64,000 nt of DNA from Paenibacillus senegalensis JC66 (GTDB lineage Bacteria > Bacillota > Bacilli > Paenibacillales > NBRC-103111), in NCBI RefSeq assembly GCF_000285515.1, contig NZ_HE610959.1, forward strand, positions 107,885 to 171,884, given 5' to 3'. The notes under the pieces were generated by a model that worked only from the letters and a program-made list of their open reading frames with translations, had not been told where the DNA came from and made no database searches. Position 1 is the first letter of the stretch, and each line of letters starts with the position of its first letter. Position numbers and translations under genes: made by a program. Positions 7,571 through 16,728 of the stretch are shown one piece after another.

Positions 7571-8263
7571 TCAAGAACAGTGGGTTCTTCCACATGAACC
7601 CGCAGCCAGCATAGGGGAAGCTTCGATAGCTAACGGGAGTTCATCTTCACACAAGCCTTCTGACACCTCTTGCGGATGAATCATTCTTGTCTTGAAGTCT
7701 TGTTTGTCGTCTGAAGCTTGCTCTTCTTCATAGGCAGACCACAGGGAACGAACCTTGCCGTTGAACATAAGCTCCAATGCCTCGGCCTCTCCCAAATCGG
7801 CCGGTGTGGTGAGAGCTGAGTTTTTATCCAGCAGCTTATAGCCTACTTGCTCGAACAGCCAAGCAATGAACTGGGAGCAAAAGAACGCCCTTTTCCGTTG
7901 AATCTGCTTATTCAGCATCACACCGAACAGGCCGATTATATTAAATTTGTATAGATGGGATTCCCTGCTGAACCTGGAGATGATCGATTTCAGTTGGGAG
8001 TACTGTTTTTCACTCACTTCGCAGCGATAAACTGCACAGGTGGCTGAGCGAAACAGCGGACCCTGCAAATCCTCCTTAATAAAGCCGCCAAGCAAAGGAT
8101 TTTCGGTACGTTTCCTGCCAAAGCTGTAAACTTCTTTAAGATCCGGATCTAATGCAATCGATGCGTGATTGTAGGGGGCCTTCGTGTAAAGCCTAACAAT
8201 ACGTGTAAACCATGTTCCGGTATCAGATAAAATAATGAATACCTGATTCGTCTTTCTCTCCAT
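7571..8263 (-). CDS. permuted papain-like (NlpC/P60 superfamily, YiiX-type) protein
   Basis: 230 residues, no signal peptide. The pattern YNHASIAL (His, about residue 35) well before RAFFCSQFIAWL (Cys, about 135) is the reversed His-then-Cys order of the circularly permuted NlpC/P60 superfamily, whose members are amidases, acyltransferases or lipid hydrolases. The last 60 residues are charged and low in conservation. The start at 8263 has GGGGAGG about eleven bases upstream; a GTG at 8275 would overlap that site. The substrate is unknown and neighbours (desR, a DedA gene) give only a weak hint of membrane lipid metabolism. Confidence 0.7.
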   Translation of the reverse strand: MERKTNQVFIILSDTGTWFTRIVRLYTKAPYNHASIALDPDLKEVYSFGRKRTENPLLGGFIKEDLQGPLFRSATCAVYRCEVSEKQYSQLKSIISRFSRESHLYKFNIIGLFGVMLNKQIQRKRAFFCSQFIAWLFEQVGYKLLDKNSALTTPADLGEAEALELMFNGKVRSLWSAYEEEQASDDKQDFKTRMIHPQEVSEGLCEDELPLAIEASPMLAAGSCGRTHCS

Positions 8264-8408
8264 TCTAAGTTCCACCTCCCCATGTGCAACCCCTGGTACG
8301 ATTAGAAAGAGCGGGCATCCGCAAATGTGTTGACCGGATCGAGCAATTTCTAGTATCTTCCACTACTCTAACTATATGTCCCCTTGTGTGCTTGGCATAA
8401 CTACCCGT

Positions 8409-9107
8409 TCAAGGTTTATTAATCCTTTTCACAGTTCTTATTTTAGCATGTTTTGTTATAAGATTTTGTTTTTTTTGCACAGTTTCTTGTCGAAATTTTG
8501 TGCTTTTTCCCTGCTTGCCTCGCCATTTGCGCAAGATTACCACTCCCAGGAGCAAACTTACTCCCACGAGCAGCACCCACATATATTTTTCCGCCCAGGA
8601 AAAAGCAGCTTGCCACTGCTCGCCAAAGCCGTACCCGACTCCCATGAAGAGTGAGACCCATAGCAAAGCCCCACAGTAGCCATACAAAGCAAAGGTGCGA
8701 TACGGTACTTTTATAATCCCGAGAACGTAGCCTATAAATTGGCGGATGCCTGGCAGAAAGAAGCTGATCAGCAGAATCCAGTTTCCATATTTCTCGTAAT
8801 AGCTTTTTGTTTTTTCTAGCTTAGCCGGTGTCAAACCAATCCAGTGTCCGTATTTACCTACTAGCGGCGAGCCCAGTCTGAAGCCAATCCAGTAGGTAGC
8901 GGTAATCCCTGCTGCCGCTCCAATGAGTGCAGCAGGCACAGCAAGCCAGCCGTTCATGTGCCCGCTGTAAATAAGATAACCGGTGTACGTCAAGGTAGTA
9001 TTTCCCGGAGGGATCGGCAGAGCGATCGCATCCAGAGGAAGCCCAATGAGTAGTACCCAGTAGCCATATTGTGAAAATAAGCGTTCTATAAGTTCTAGCA
9101 AATTCAT
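8409..9107 (-). CDS. DedA family membrane protein
   Basis: 232 residues with the VTT/SNARE-associated (DedA) domain: LPLDAIALPIPPGNTTL near the N-terminus (re-entrant loop with the conserved acidic and Pro residues), a glycine-rich helix, and FFLPGIRQFIGYVLG (about residues 118-132), the conserved R/G motif. DedA proteins transport undecaprenyl phosphate or phospholipid headgroup carriers across the membrane and support proton-motive force. A long basic tail (about residues 190-232) is unusual. AGGAG is twelve bases before the ATG. Two direct repeats lie upstream. It is one of four VTT-type proteins in this window. Confidence 0.85.
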   Translation of the reverse strand: MNLLELIERLFSQYGYWVLLIGLPLDAIALPIPPGNTTLTYTGYLIYSGHMNGWLAVPAALIGAAAGITATYWIGFRLGSPLVGKYGHWIGLTPAKLEKTKSYYEKYGNWILLISFFLPGIRQFIGYVLGIIKVPYRTFALYGYCGALLWVSLFMGVGYGFGEQWQAAFSWAEKYMWVLLVGVSLLLGVVILRKWRGKQGKSTKFRQETVQKKQNLITKHAKIRTVKRINKP

Positions 9108-9251
9108 TCCGCTGCTTCTACTCCTGTCCGTAACTAATGATATCTCTCAGGCTGCTGGTCCAATAAGAAGGAGAATAATACCAAGCCCGGTATCCTGCGA
9201 GCTTGTCCTTCGATACGATCATAACTTTAAATCCTCTATCAAGTATAAAAA

Positions 9252-9284
9252 TGAATTCTTATTAAAACCTAATCTGAATTCTTA
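9252..9284. promoter_or_regulatory. direct repeat pair upstream of the DedA gene
   Basis: TGAATTCTTA occurs at 9252-9261 and 9275-9284, 23 bp apart, about two helical turns, 145-177 bp upstream of the DedA start. This may be a regulator-binding site; the regulator is unknown. Confidence 0.3.
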
Positions 9285-9372
9285 AGATTCCCTTAACCTG
9301 CCTCTTTTTGCAAAAGGAGCAGAAAATCTTTCCGAAATTAGCTTGTTTTCTGGTTCGAACAGCCGCCTGAGT

Positions 9373-9402
9373 CAAGCGGGCAATCATGGCTCCGCCCGCT
9401 TG
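9373..9402 (-). terminator. stem-loop across the nitroreductase stop codon
   Basis: CAAGCGGGC (9373-9381) and GCCCGCTTG (9394-9402) form a 9-bp perfect stem overlapping the last codons of the nitroreductase gene. The downstream minus-strand sequence lacks a T-run. Confidence 0.4.
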
Positions 9403-10148
9403 GCCCCAAGTGCAAACCCTTGTCCCTTCAAGGCGGGAGTCACCTTCTGTGCATAAGGAAGATATCCTTCACTGTAAAACATAGCTGTGCGTTCAGTCCA
9501 GCGGCTCGAAGCAGCACCGTTCGACCGGGTTCTAGTATATTCTGCGATTTGCGCGTCATATTCTTCCAGAAGATTCTCGTAGGAAGGATTGTACCTGCCC
9601 TTATGATATACGGCCTGCAACGGGAGCCTGGGCTTCAAGCCAGGATCCTCATCAGGGTAGCCGATCACAAGACCGGCTATAGGAAACACAAATTCGGGCA
9701 GCTCCAATAGCGAGATTACCCGTCCCGGATCTCGTCTGATGCCGCCTATCGGCACAATGCCAAGCCCCATCGATTCGGCCGCCGTGATGGCATTGCCCAT
9801 AGCCAGACCGACATCCGTACTGCCAATCAGAACCGCTTCAATATCCTCCACTACGCCCAGCTCTACTCCTTGTTTGTCCGCAGCAAGCTTGGCCCGGCGA
9901 AAATCCATACAAAATATGAGCAGGACCGGTGCTTCCTTTACATGCTTCTGGTCGCCTGCAGCAGCAGCTACCTCCGCTTTATCCTGGGCATCAAGCACCT
10001 CCACCACCGTTACCTGCTGACCGTTAATCCAATTTGCCTGGGCCATCGCAGCGCGTACAATGGTCTCTACCTGCTCCTCGCTTACCGCCTGTCCCGTAAA
10101 GCGCCGGATTGAGCGGTGCTGACTCAGTGTATCGATTACCGGATTCAT
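9384..10148 (-). CDS. NADPH-dependent flavin/nitro oxidoreductase (NfsA/NfrA family)
   Basis: 254 residues of the nitroreductase fold. HRSIRRF near the N-terminus binds the FMN phosphate, and GSTDVGLAMGNAITAAESMGLGIVPIGGIR (around residues 108-137) is the helix-loop characteristic of NfsA and B. subtilis NfrA1/YcnD. These enzymes reduce FMN, nitro compounds and quinones with NADPH. It lies 41 bases downstream of a flavin-dependent LLM monooxygenase gene on the same strand, so it may supply reduced flavin to it, as is common for two-component monooxygenases (inference). Confidence 0.85.
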   Translation of the reverse strand: MNPVIDTLSQHRSIRRFTGQAVSEEQVETIVRAAMAQANWINGQQVTVVEVLDAQDKAEVAAAAGDQKHVKEAPVLLIFCMDFRRAKLAADKQGVELGVVEDIEAVLIGSTDVGLAMGNAITAAESMGLGIVPIGGIRRDPGRVISLLELPEFVFPIAGLVIGYPDEDPGLKPRLPLQAVYHKGRYNPSYENLLEEYDAQIAEYTRTRSNGAASSRWTERTAMFYSEGYLPYAQKVTPALKGQGFALGAKRAEP

Positions 10149-10189
10149 ATTTATCCACTCCCCTTTACCTGTTTCAGTCCATTTTCCCG

Positions 10190-11218
10190 TTACTTTTTCC
10201 CGCGGTGAACTTGCGACAGCAGCTCAAACGATTTCAGCCTTGCTTCGTGAGAATAAATATTCGCCGTTACCATCAGCTCATCAGCACCGGTTTCGTCCAG
10301 CAGCTTATCCAGCTTTTGGCGAATAGCAGCAGGGTCTCCCACCAGTGTATAGGTCATCTTCTGTAAAATGGAGGCCTTCTCTATCGGTGACCACAGCTCG
10401 TCCATATTAGCGACCGGAGGCTGCAGAGGCTTGAACAGGCCACGCGCGAGGTTGAGAAAGGTTTGGTAAATACTGCTCGCCAGAAATTCAGCTTCTTCAT
10501 TGGTGTCCGCACAAATCACATTAATCCCCAGCATTACATAAGGCGCCCTGCAATCCTCGGAGGGTTGAAAGTTCTGGCGATATACATCCAAGGCGGCAAA
10601 CAGGCTGTCTGGGGCAAAATGGCTGGCAAACGAAAAAGGCAGCCCGCGGACGGCGGCCAGCTGGGCGCTAAAGGTACTGGAGCCAAGGAGCCATATCGGG
10701 ATGGAGAGGCCTTCCCCGGGAACAGCCCGGACTCTAGGATGTTCACTTTTGGGCTGAAAATAATTGACAAGCTCCTCTACCTGATCCGGAAAATCATGAG
10801 CGGCTGAACGGGGGTCCCGTCTCAAGGCAAGCGTAGTCCAAGAATCGCTTCCCGGGGCCCGGCCTAGGCCGAGATCAATTCTTCCCGGATACAGCGATTC
10901 GAGAGTGCCAAATTGCTCAGCAATGACCAATGGCGCATGATTCGGCAGCATAACGCCTCCCGAGCCTACCCGTATGGTCGATGTGCCGCCTGCTATGTAG
11001 CCGATCAGGACAGAAGTTGCAGAGCTGGCAATGCCGACCATATTGTGATGCTCAGCAAGCCAGTAGCGGTGGTAGCCCCACTGCTCAGCCTTTCGGGCTA
11101 GCTCCAGACTGTTTCTGAAGGAATCCGCAGGTGTCTGCCCGGCCAATACCGGCGCCAGATCCAGAATCGAAAGCGGAATTTGTGATAACGTTTTTGAAGG
11201 CTGCTTAGTTTCGCTCAT
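10190..11218 (-). CDS. LLM class flavin-dependent monooxygenase (luciferase-like)
   Basis: 342 residues with the TIM-barrel bacterial luciferase fold. ILDLAPV at the start, YWLAEHHN (about residues 52-59), the [13 protein letters not shown] loop, and GLGRAPGSD are typical of the single-component YceB/YwcH group. The reaction is probably an FMNH2-dependent oxygenation; the substrate is unknown. The start at 11218 gives AAAGG nine bases of spacing; the ATG at 11227 would abut that site. It sits between an ArsR-type regulator gene and a nitroreductase gene, all on the minus strand, presumably one operon. Confidence 0.85.
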   Translation of the reverse strand: MSETKQPSKTLSQIPLSILDLAPVLAGQTPADSFRNSLELARKAEQWGYHRYWLAEHHNMVGIASSATSVLIGYIAGGTSTIRVGSGGVMLPNHAPLVIAEQFGTLESLYPGRIDLGLGRAPGSDSWTTLALRRDPRSAAHDFPDQVEELVNYFQPKSEHPRVRAVPGEGLSIPIWLLGSSTFSAQLAAVRGLPFSFASHFAPDSLFAALDVYRQNFQPSEDCRAPYVMLGINVICADTNEEAEFLASSIYQTFLNLARGLFKPLQPPVANMDELWSPIEKASILQKMTYTLVGDPAAIRQKLDKLLDETGADELMVTANIYSHEARLKSFELLSQVHRGKK

Positions 11219-11277
11219 AGCTGACATCCTTTCCTGTTAAGTTAGTGATTTCGTGAGACTGTATAAGCTCACGCAAA

Positions 11278-11598
11278 CTATAGAGTATGCTTCAGCATTG
11301 ACGTAAACGCCTGTATCTGCTTTTCATTTCTTCGATAATACGTCCATTGTCCTATTCGCTTTGATTCCAAAAGACCTGCTCTTTGCAGGGTGTTTAAATA
11401 ACCGGAAACGACTGATTGAGCCAAGCCCACTTTTTCCTGGATGCTGCCCACACACACTCCTCCGCGAAAATCTCGCTCAATCAGCTCCTTGTGCATTTCC
11501 GGCGCAGCAGGAAAGTTGGTCTCCACATCTTTAAGCAGTTCCATAATCGTATAACGGGTTTCATTGGACAATGCCTTCAAAATCATTAAAGTATCCAT
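11278..11598 (-). CDS. ArsR-family winged-helix regulator
   Basis: 106 residues: LMILKALSNETRYTIMELL opening helices, a helix-turn-helix KVGLAQSVVSGYLNTLQRAGLL and a wing ending GQWTYYRRNE, as in ArsR/SmtB repressors. The usual metal site ELCVCDL is absent; instead RGGVCVGSIQ carries one Cys, so a redox or organic signal is as likely as a metal. It heads the LLM monooxygenase/nitroreductase operon and probably represses it. The chosen start begins MDTLMILKALS; no ribosome site is visible, so a leaderless or different start is possible. Confidence 0.8.
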   Translation of the reverse strand: MDTLMILKALSNETRYTIMELLKDVETNFPAAPEMHKELIERDFRGGVCVGSIQEKVGLAQSVVSGYLNTLQRAGLLESKRIGQWTYYRRNEKQIQAFTSMLKHTL

Positions 11599-11611
11599 AA
11601 AAGCTATCGTA

Positions 11612-11649
11612 TATCTAAATTTATAGAAATGCAAATAAGCATATAGAAA
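11612..11649 (-). promoter_or_regulatory. A/T-rich repeats at the ArsR-operon promoter
   Basis: TATAGAAA occurs at 11622-11629 and 11642-11649, and the first copy is part of an inverted repeat TCTA-N6-TAGA (11614-11627). Their place just upstream of the regulator start suggests an autoregulatory operator. Confidence 0.4.
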
Positions 11650-11721
11650 GAAAGTAGCGGCGAAGCGTCATCCTTAAACAAACTATACTTATAGGTTTAA
11701 TAAATTTTAATGGCCCGTATA

Positions 11722-11750
11722 TTGTAAGTGCAGCGTATTTTAGGTATAAT
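11722..11750 (+). promoter_or_regulatory. ppaC promoter
   Basis: TTGTAA (11722-11727) and TATAAT (11745-11750) are exactly 17 bp apart, a good sigma-A promoter. The -10 lies in a hairpin-forming stretch (TAGGT...ATTTAG-tcgg-CTAAAT-ACCTA, 11741-11773). Confidence 0.7.
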
Positions 11751-11785
11751 TTAGTCGGCTAAATACCTATAGAAGGAGTTCGATT

Positions 11786-12718
11786 ATGGAGAAAACGCTC
11801 ATTTTCGGGCATAAAAATCCCGATACCGACTCGATTTGTTCCGCCATTGCTTATGCTGACCTAAAAACAAAATTAGGCCAAGCGGTCGAAGCGGTCCGCC
11901 TGGGCGAGGTCAATGGAGAAACCCAATACGCCCTGGATCATTTCCAAGCTGAAGCTCCTCGCCTCGTATCTACTGTGGCTAATGAAACGAAAACGGTTAT
12001 ACTCGTAGATCATAATGAACGCCAGCAAAGCGCAGCGGATATTGATCAGGTGCAGGTTACAGAAGTCATTGACCACCATAGAATCGCCAACTTTGAAACA
12101 GCAAGCCCGCTTTATTACCGCGCAGAACCAGTTGGCTGTACCGCTACTATTCTTAATAAGCTGTATAAGGAAAATCAAATCGAAATCAGCCCGCCCATTG
12201 CCGGCTTAATGCTGTCCGCTATTATTTCCGATTCTTTATTGTTTAAATCTCCGACTTGTACGGACCAAGATGCAGCCGCCGCCAAGGAATTAGCTGCTAT
12301 CGCAGGCGTGGACGCCGAAACTTACGGCCTAGCGATGCTGAAAGCCGGCGCTGATTTAAGTGATAAATCGATTTCCGACCTGCTTACTCTTGATGCTAAA
12401 GAATTCCAGATGGGCTCAGCGAAGGTGGAGATTGCTCAGGTCAATGCGGTCGATCCTCAAGATGTTCTTAGTCGTCAGTCCGAACTCACCGCTGCTCTTA
12501 ACGAAATCGTAGAGTCCAAAGGTCTGAATCTATTCCTGTTTGTTGTAACTGACATCTTGAACAGCGATTCCGTTGCACTGGCCATCGGCGCGGGCGCTGA
12601 CGCTGTCGAAGAAGCGTACAATGTGAAACTGGAAAACCATTCTGCTGTATTAAAAGGGGTCGTCTCCCGCAAATCGCAAATAGTTCCGGTGCTAACGGAA
12701 GTATTCAGCAAACGTTAA
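11786..12718 (+). CDS. ppaC: manganese-dependent inorganic pyrophosphatase
   Basis: A 310-residue family II pyrophosphatase of the DHH superfamily; it hydrolyses PPi to two phosphates in the cytosol and pulls biosynthetic reactions forward. Metal-ligand motifs are GHKNPDTDS (residues 8-16), DHNE (about 74) and DHH (about 96); the DHHA2 domain ends with the active-site SRKSQIVP (about 294). No CBS insert is present, and the length matches B. subtilis PpaC. AGAAGGAG precedes the ATG. It is a single gene with its own promoter and a strong terminator. Confidence 0.97.
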   Translation: MEKTLIFGHKNPDTDSICSAIAYADLKTKLGQAVEAVRLGEVNGETQYALDHFQAEAPRLVSTVANETKTVILVDHNERQQSAADIDQVQVTEVIDHHRIANFETASPLYYRAEPVGCTATILNKLYKENQIEISPPIAGLMLSAIISDSLLFKSPTCTDQDAAAAKELAAIAGVDAETYGLAMLKAGADLSDKSISDLLTLDAKEFQMGSAKVEIAQVNAVDPQDVLSRQSELTAALNEIVESKGLNLFLFVVTDILNSDSVALAIGAGADAVEEAYNVKLENHSAVLKGVVSRKSQIVPVLTEVFSKR

Positions 12719-12745
12719 TTTTTCAGTTTCTATCGGCTAATTATG

Positions 12746-12776
12746 AAGAGCAGCGGATGACGCTGCTCTTTTTTCC
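12746..12776 (+). terminator. intrinsic terminator of ppaC
   Basis: A 10-bp stem AAGAGCAGCG/CGCTGCTCTT with a 5-nt loop is followed by a run of T (12769-12774). Confidence 0.9.
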
Positions 12777-12913
12777 TTTTAATAATGAGAGAAATCTACG
12801 TCTTTACAGAATGAGCGATATAGCCTATACTGGGACGATCATCCAATTTACACCTATGTATAAGCAGTAGCTATACTATGCCGGTATAATAAAAAAGTGA
12901 GTGAAGCAGCATC

Positions 12914-14284
12914 ATGTATCATGCGGAAAACTGGAAACAAAAGCTAATCCTGTTTTTACATGTATTATGGCCGATCTTGGTCGTGCAGGTAGGCTATATG
13001 GCGATGAATTTAGTGGACACGATGATGTCCGGACGCGCCGGAACCGACGATCTTGCCGGCGTGGCTATAGGTTCCAGCTTGTGGATGCCAATTTCTATAG
13101 GATTGAACGGCATCATGCTTGCTGTTACCCCGATCGTTGCTCAATTGTATGGTAAAGGTGATCGCAGCCGGATCACCTTTAGCGTTACGCAAGCTCTCTA
13201 TCTAGCCGTTGTAATATCGCTAATCATTATCGGAATAGGTTCGCAGACACTGGAAAACATCCTGCAGATTATGGGACTGGCGCCCGAGGTCCATTATATT
13301 GCCAAGCATTATTTAATCGGTCTTAGTATAGGCATTGTGCCGTTGTTTATGGCCAATGTGCTGAGATATTTCTTTGATGCGCAAGGCTTGACCAAAATCA
13401 CCATGGTTATCCTGTTGATGGCAATCCCGTTTAACATGTTGTTAAATTACTTGCTCATTTTCGGTAAGCTCGGATTCCCCCGGTTAGGCGGAATAGGGGC
13501 CGGCTATACAACCGGTTTTACGTATTGGGTTATATTATTCTTCTCCATATGGATGACGTTCAAGCTGGATGCTATTCGTCCCTACCGGCTGTTTACGACT
13601 TGGATCACCCCCTCCTGGAAAGCCTGGAAGAAGCAGTTGGCCATTGGTGTGCCTATGGGCCTGTCTATTTTCTTCGAAGCAAGTATTTTCTCTGCAGTAA
13701 CCCTTCTGATGGGCAAACTGTTTGACACGACAACCATTGCTGCACATCAGGCAGCTTCCACGTTCACCAATTTGCTTTTCATGGTTCCACTGAGCATTTC
13801 GATGGCGCTAACGATTTTCGTAGCTTATGAGCTTGGAAGCGGCAGAAGGACTGCCGCTCTTCACTACACCCGGTTAGGCGTCGGCGGAGCTTTAGCGATC
13901 ATGACTATTTGCGCTGTTGCCCTATACTTCGTACGTGAACCTGTTGCCTGGATTTACACGGATGATCCGGCTGTCGTCACGCTGATTAAGAGTTTTCTTA
14001 TATTTGCCATGATCTATCAGCTGTCCGATGCTTCCCAAGCAGCCCTGCAGGGTGTGCTTAGGGGCTATAAAGACACTACCATTCCGTTTATTATCGCTTT
14101 AATCTCTTATTGGGCGATCGGCATTCCAAGCGGCTTCTGGCTAGCCGTTAACACCCGGTTAGGCCCTTACGGCTTCTGGGTCGGCATTACGCTTGGCTTG
14201 ACCTGTGCAGCTCTCGGTTTTGCCGTCCGCTTGTTGCAGGTTCAGCGAAAATTCCGTTCAAAGACGATAAAGGCAGCCTCTTGA
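12914..14284 (+). CDS. MATE family multidrug efflux transporter
   Basis: 456 residues with about twelve membrane segments in two similar halves. The N-terminal half shows NLVDTMMSGRAGTDDLAGVAIG, the usual NorM-branch signature, and QLYGKGDRSRI; the second half has IAAHQAA and ALQGVLRGYKDT, the conserved counterpart loops. MATE proteins export cationic drugs in exchange for H+ or Na+. The ribosome site is weak (GTGAG). It is flanked by terminators and no regulator is adjacent. The exported compound cannot be inferred. Confidence 0.9.
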   Translation: MYHAENWKQKLILFLHVLWPILVVQVGYMAMNLVDTMMSGRAGTDDLAGVAIGSSLWMPISIGLNGIMLAVTPIVAQLYGKGDRSRITFSVTQALYLAVVISLIIIGIGSQTLENILQIMGLAPEVHYIAKHYLIGLSIGIVPLFMANVLRYFFDAQGLTKITMVILLMAIPFNMLLNYLLIFGKLGFPRLGGIGAGYTTGFTYWVILFFSIWMTFKLDAIRPYRLFTTWITPSWKAWKKQLAIGVPMGLSIFFEASIFSAVTLLMGKLFDTTTIAAHQAASTFTNLLFMVPLSISMALTIFVAYELGSGRRTAALHYTRLGVGGALAIMTICAVALYFVREPVAWIYTDDPAVVTLIKSFLIFAMIYQLSDASQAALQGVLRGYKDTTIPFIIALISYWAIGIPSGFWLAVNTRLGPYGFWVGITLGLTCAALGFAVRLLQVQRKFRSKTIKAAS

Positions 14285-14310
14285 TGACCGGGATGGCGGC
14301 CTTTCTTTTT
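14269..14310 (+). terminator. terminator overlapping the MATE stop codon
   Basis: AAAGGC-a-GCC (14269-14278) pairs with GGC-g-GCCTTT (14295-14304), followed by CTTTTT. The stem begins inside the last codons of the gene. Confidence 0.65.
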
Positions 14311-14325
14311 AACTTATTTAGATAC

Positions 14326-14359
14326 AAAAAAACTCCTCCGGCGCTATATACCGGAGGAG
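14326..14359 (-). terminator. terminator of the sigma factor gene
   Basis: On the minus strand CTCCTCCGG (14359-14351) pairs with CCGGAGGAG (14341-14333) and is followed by seven T. A clear intrinsic terminator. Confidence 0.85.
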
Positions 14360-14414
14360 GTATCATTTAATTGAGCTTCAAATATATGAGTGCGTATTGA
14401 TGGTGCTCCAGCAA

Positions 14415-15545
14415 TTATTCCAAAAAATCTTTCAACCTTCTGCTTCTGCTGGGATGTCTTAGCTTTCTCAGCGCTTTGGCTTCAATCTGGCGGATCCTCT
14501 CCCGAGTTACGCCAAACACCTTGCCTACTTCCTCCAGAGTCCGCGGGTTTCCATCCTCAAGGCCAAATCGCAGACGGAGTACATTCTCCTCGCGATCAGT
14601 CAGCGTATCTAGCACATCCTCCAGCTGCTCCTTCAGTAACGTATATGCAGCAGAGTCCGATGGCGCCATAACATCATGGTCCTCTATGAAATCACCGAGC
14701 TTCGATTCGCTCTCCTCGCCCACAGGCGTCTCCAGAGAAACCGGCTCCTGCGAGATCTTCATTATCTCTCTGACTTTGTCAAGACTTAGCTCCATTTCCT
14801 TGGCTATCTCTTCGGGAGTTGGCTCCCGCCCCATCTCCTGGAGAAGCTGCCTGGAGACCCGGGTGAATTTGTTCATGGTTTCCACCATGTGAACAGGAAT
14901 TCTAATGGTTCTGGCCTGGTCGGCAATTGAGCGCGTTATCGCCTGTCTGATCCACCAGGTTGCATAAGTGCTGAACTTAAAGCCTTTGGTGTAATCAAAT
15001 TTCTCGACAGCCTTAATAAGGCCCATATTCCCTTCCTGGATCAAATCCAGCAGCAGCATCCCGCGACCGGCATAGCGTCTGGCAATGCTGACTACAAGAC
15101 GCAGGTTTGCCTCAGCAAGTCTTTTCTTCGCCGCGGCATCCCCTTCCACAATTCTCTGAGCCAGCTCAATCTCTTCATCTGCGGAAAGAAGCCCGACCCG
15201 GCCAATTTCCTTCAAATACATGCGAACGGAATCGTTAGTGTTCTTCCCGAGAGTAAAGCTCAAATCTGCAGGGTTAGGAAGATTATCATCCTGCTCTGCG
15301 GAAGAATACTCTTCATCAGGCTCCATTTCTTCCTCCCGTTCTTCCTCATGCACTTCAATTCCCATAGCAGACAGCTGTTCGAGAAACTCGTTGATCTGTT
15401 CAGGATCAAGATCGAACGGGGCCAGTTTATCACTCATTTCTTTCAGGGTTAGCGAAGAGGTTGATCGGCTTTGTTCAATAATCTGCTCTTTCGCCTGCTC
15501 CAATGTTAGCTCGGTCTCGCGTGACTGATGTTGATCGCTAGTCAA
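14415..15545 (-). CDS. rpoD: RpoD-type primary or primary-like sigma factor
   Basis: 376 residues with region 1.1 (about residues 8-80), an acidic linker, region 1.2 ([13 protein letters not shown]), region 2 ([39 protein letters not shown]), region 3 and region 4.2 ([19 protein letters not shown]). This is group 1 architecture. Several positions differ from the Bacillus SigA sequence I know: NDSVRM for NDPVRM, and [12 protein letters not shown] for ETINKLIRVQRQ. It is alone, not behind dnaG, with its own promoter and terminator, so it may be a second copy beside the usual dnaG-rpoD gene. A TTG start at 15545 is chosen: GGAGGGGGAG lies six bases upstream and the product begins MTSDQHQ. Confidence 0.9.
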   Translation of the reverse strand: MTSDQHQSRETELTLEQAKEQIIEQSRSTSSLTLKEMSDKLAPFDLDPEQINEFLEQLSAMGIEVHEEEREEEMEPDEEYSSAEQDDNLPNPADLSFTLGKNTNDSVRMYLKEIGRVGLLSADEEIELAQRIVEGDAAAKKRLAEANLRLVVSIARRYAGRGMLLLDLIQEGNMGLIKAVEKFDYTKGFKFSTYATWWIRQAITRSIADQARTIRIPVHMVETMNKFTRVSRQLLQEMGREPTPEEIAKEMELSLDKVREIMKISQEPVSLETPVGEESESKLGDFIEDHDVMAPSDSAAYTLLKEQLEDVLDTLTDREENVLRLRFGLEDGNPRTLEEVGKVFGVTRERIRQIEAKALRKLRHPSRSRRLKDFLE

Positions 15546-15675
15546 ATTGCACTCCCCCTCCATCCTGCATAACAATATCCAACGGAATTTTCCGGTGGAA
15601 ATATTTATTCTCACATTGACATGTTATAGGGAACATGGTAGAATAAAATGTGAAATATCTTTTTTTGATTTAGCT

Positions 15676-15704
15676 ATTATATCATAATACTTATTCCGAT
15701 ACAA
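15676..15704 (-). promoter_or_regulatory. promoter of the sigma factor gene
   Basis: Minus-strand TTGTAT (15704-15699) and TATAAT (15681-15676) with a 17-bp spacer, about 130 bp upstream of the start. The leader holds an inverted repeat CATGTT-N6-AACATG. Confidence 0.65.
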
Positions 15705-15787
15705 TAGGATTGATGACCACTGCCTTTCTGTTCTTTGTTGACAGAGGGTTTTTTCTATTTAGACACCCTGTCATTCTTACCACCTGC

Positions 15788-15922
15788 CTATGCATCACAT
15801 CCCCACCTTTCCTTTCCAAGTTCGCAGGGCAGGATGCAGCTCCCACACTGCAATTTGATCCCATGCCAGGGATGAATGTCTCGCCCGTGCAGGTTCATTT
15901 GTTGAATTGTAAAATGCTCCAT
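15788..15922 (-). CDS. possible 44-residue Cys-containing small protein
   Basis: In the otherwise empty 15.7-16.1 kb stretch, an ATG at 15922 opens 44 codons. The product has HPWHGIKLQCGSCILPCE and a C-terminal WGCDA: five residues of Cys/His type in a zinc-binding-like CxxC-x3-C arrangement. AGGAGGG occurs about 30 bases upstream, too far for this start, and an in-frame stop lies just before the ATG. No family is recognised. The rest of the gap (15923-16078) shows nothing. Confidence 0.25.
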   Translation of the reverse strand: MEHFTIQQMNLHGRDIHPWHGIKLQCGSCILPCELGKERWGCDA

Positions 15923-16067
15923 TACTTATTCGTCAATGAGATAACAATACCCTCCTATATAAATGGAACTTAAAGAAGATAAGCTTCAGAGTAAAGGGAT
16001 AGGATTCTGGCTACCTTTCACATTGACTTCCTTATTCGCTTAATTGATTAGTTCAAACTATTCTAAT

Positions 16068-16094
16068 AATGAAAATAACCCCACTTAAGTGGGG
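16068..16094 (-). terminator. terminator of the second DedA gene
   Basis: The perfect 16-bp palindrome CCCCACTTAAGTGGGG (16079-16094) is followed on the minus strand by TTATTTTC. Confidence 0.7.
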
Positions 16095-16161
16095 CTTGCT
16101 CTTGCTTTAGGTATTTTCTTAACACAGATAGAAGCTGCATATCGGCATCCACATCGGCAGT

Positions 16162-16728
16162 TTAATGGTGAAGAATCCCAAAGTAGTAACCGATCGTAAT
16201 AAATGTTATGCACCAGACCAAAGCTCCGCTTGCCGCAAACAGCAGATATCTTGGCGTCTTGACGCCGGTGATTCCGGCCATGTAGCAGGTCAAATGCCGG
16301 ATACCGGGGATATAATAGCCGAAGACGACTGTCCATAAGCCGTATTTATTGAACCAGCGATCGATTTTATTCAGCTTGGCCGGCGTCAGTTTAACCCATT
16401 TACCGTATTTCAAAAGTAATGGCTTGCCGAGCTTCTTTCCTAATGTATAGCTGATGGTCATTCCCGTCATAGTCCCGCTAAAAGCAATTAACAGTGACCA
16501 GCTGTAGCGTAATATGTTTATGGAGCAGAAATAGCCCACGATTGTCATTAAAATTTCATCCGGCACCGGAAGACCTACAATCCCCAGCGCAAGTAGAATA
16601 TAAATGGCCCAATAACCATATTGAGATATAATATCCTGCAAATGCTCCAAGGTGTTCTTGCCCCGTTCTACAAAAAGTTCAGCTAGGAAGTAATATCCAA
16701 CGCTTGCCGGCAGACGCAGGTTGTGCAA
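16162..16728 (-). CDS. DedA family membrane protein
   Basis: 188 residues with the DedA/VTT domain: ALGIVGLPVPDEILM (the loop with conserved Pro and acidic residues), a basic KLTPAKLNKIDRWF stretch and YYIPGIRHLTCYMAG (conserved Arg and Gly). It resembles B. subtilis YngC and YbfM more than the DedA protein at 8.4-9.1 kb. Members flip undecaprenyl phosphate or related carrier lipids and influence membrane potential. A TTG at 16728 is preceded by AGGAAAG at good spacing and adds 26 residues before the canonical LEHLQDIISQYGYW; a TTG at 16650 would give the shorter family-typical form but has a poorer site. Confidence 0.85.
   Translation of the reverse strand: MHNLRLPASVGYYFLAELFVERGKNTLEHLQDIISQYGYWAIYILLALGIVGLPVPDEILMTIVGYFCSINILRYSWSLLIAFSGTMTGMTISYTLGKKLGKPLLLKYGKWVKLTPAKLNKIDRWFNKYGLWTVVFGYYIPGIRHLTCYMAGITGVKTPRYLLFAASGALVWCITFITIGYYFGILHH

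Noticed and set aside
15710..15973. Plus-strand frame of 87 codons upstream of the sigma factor gene.
   Set aside because: No ribosome site, biased composition and no recognisable domain.
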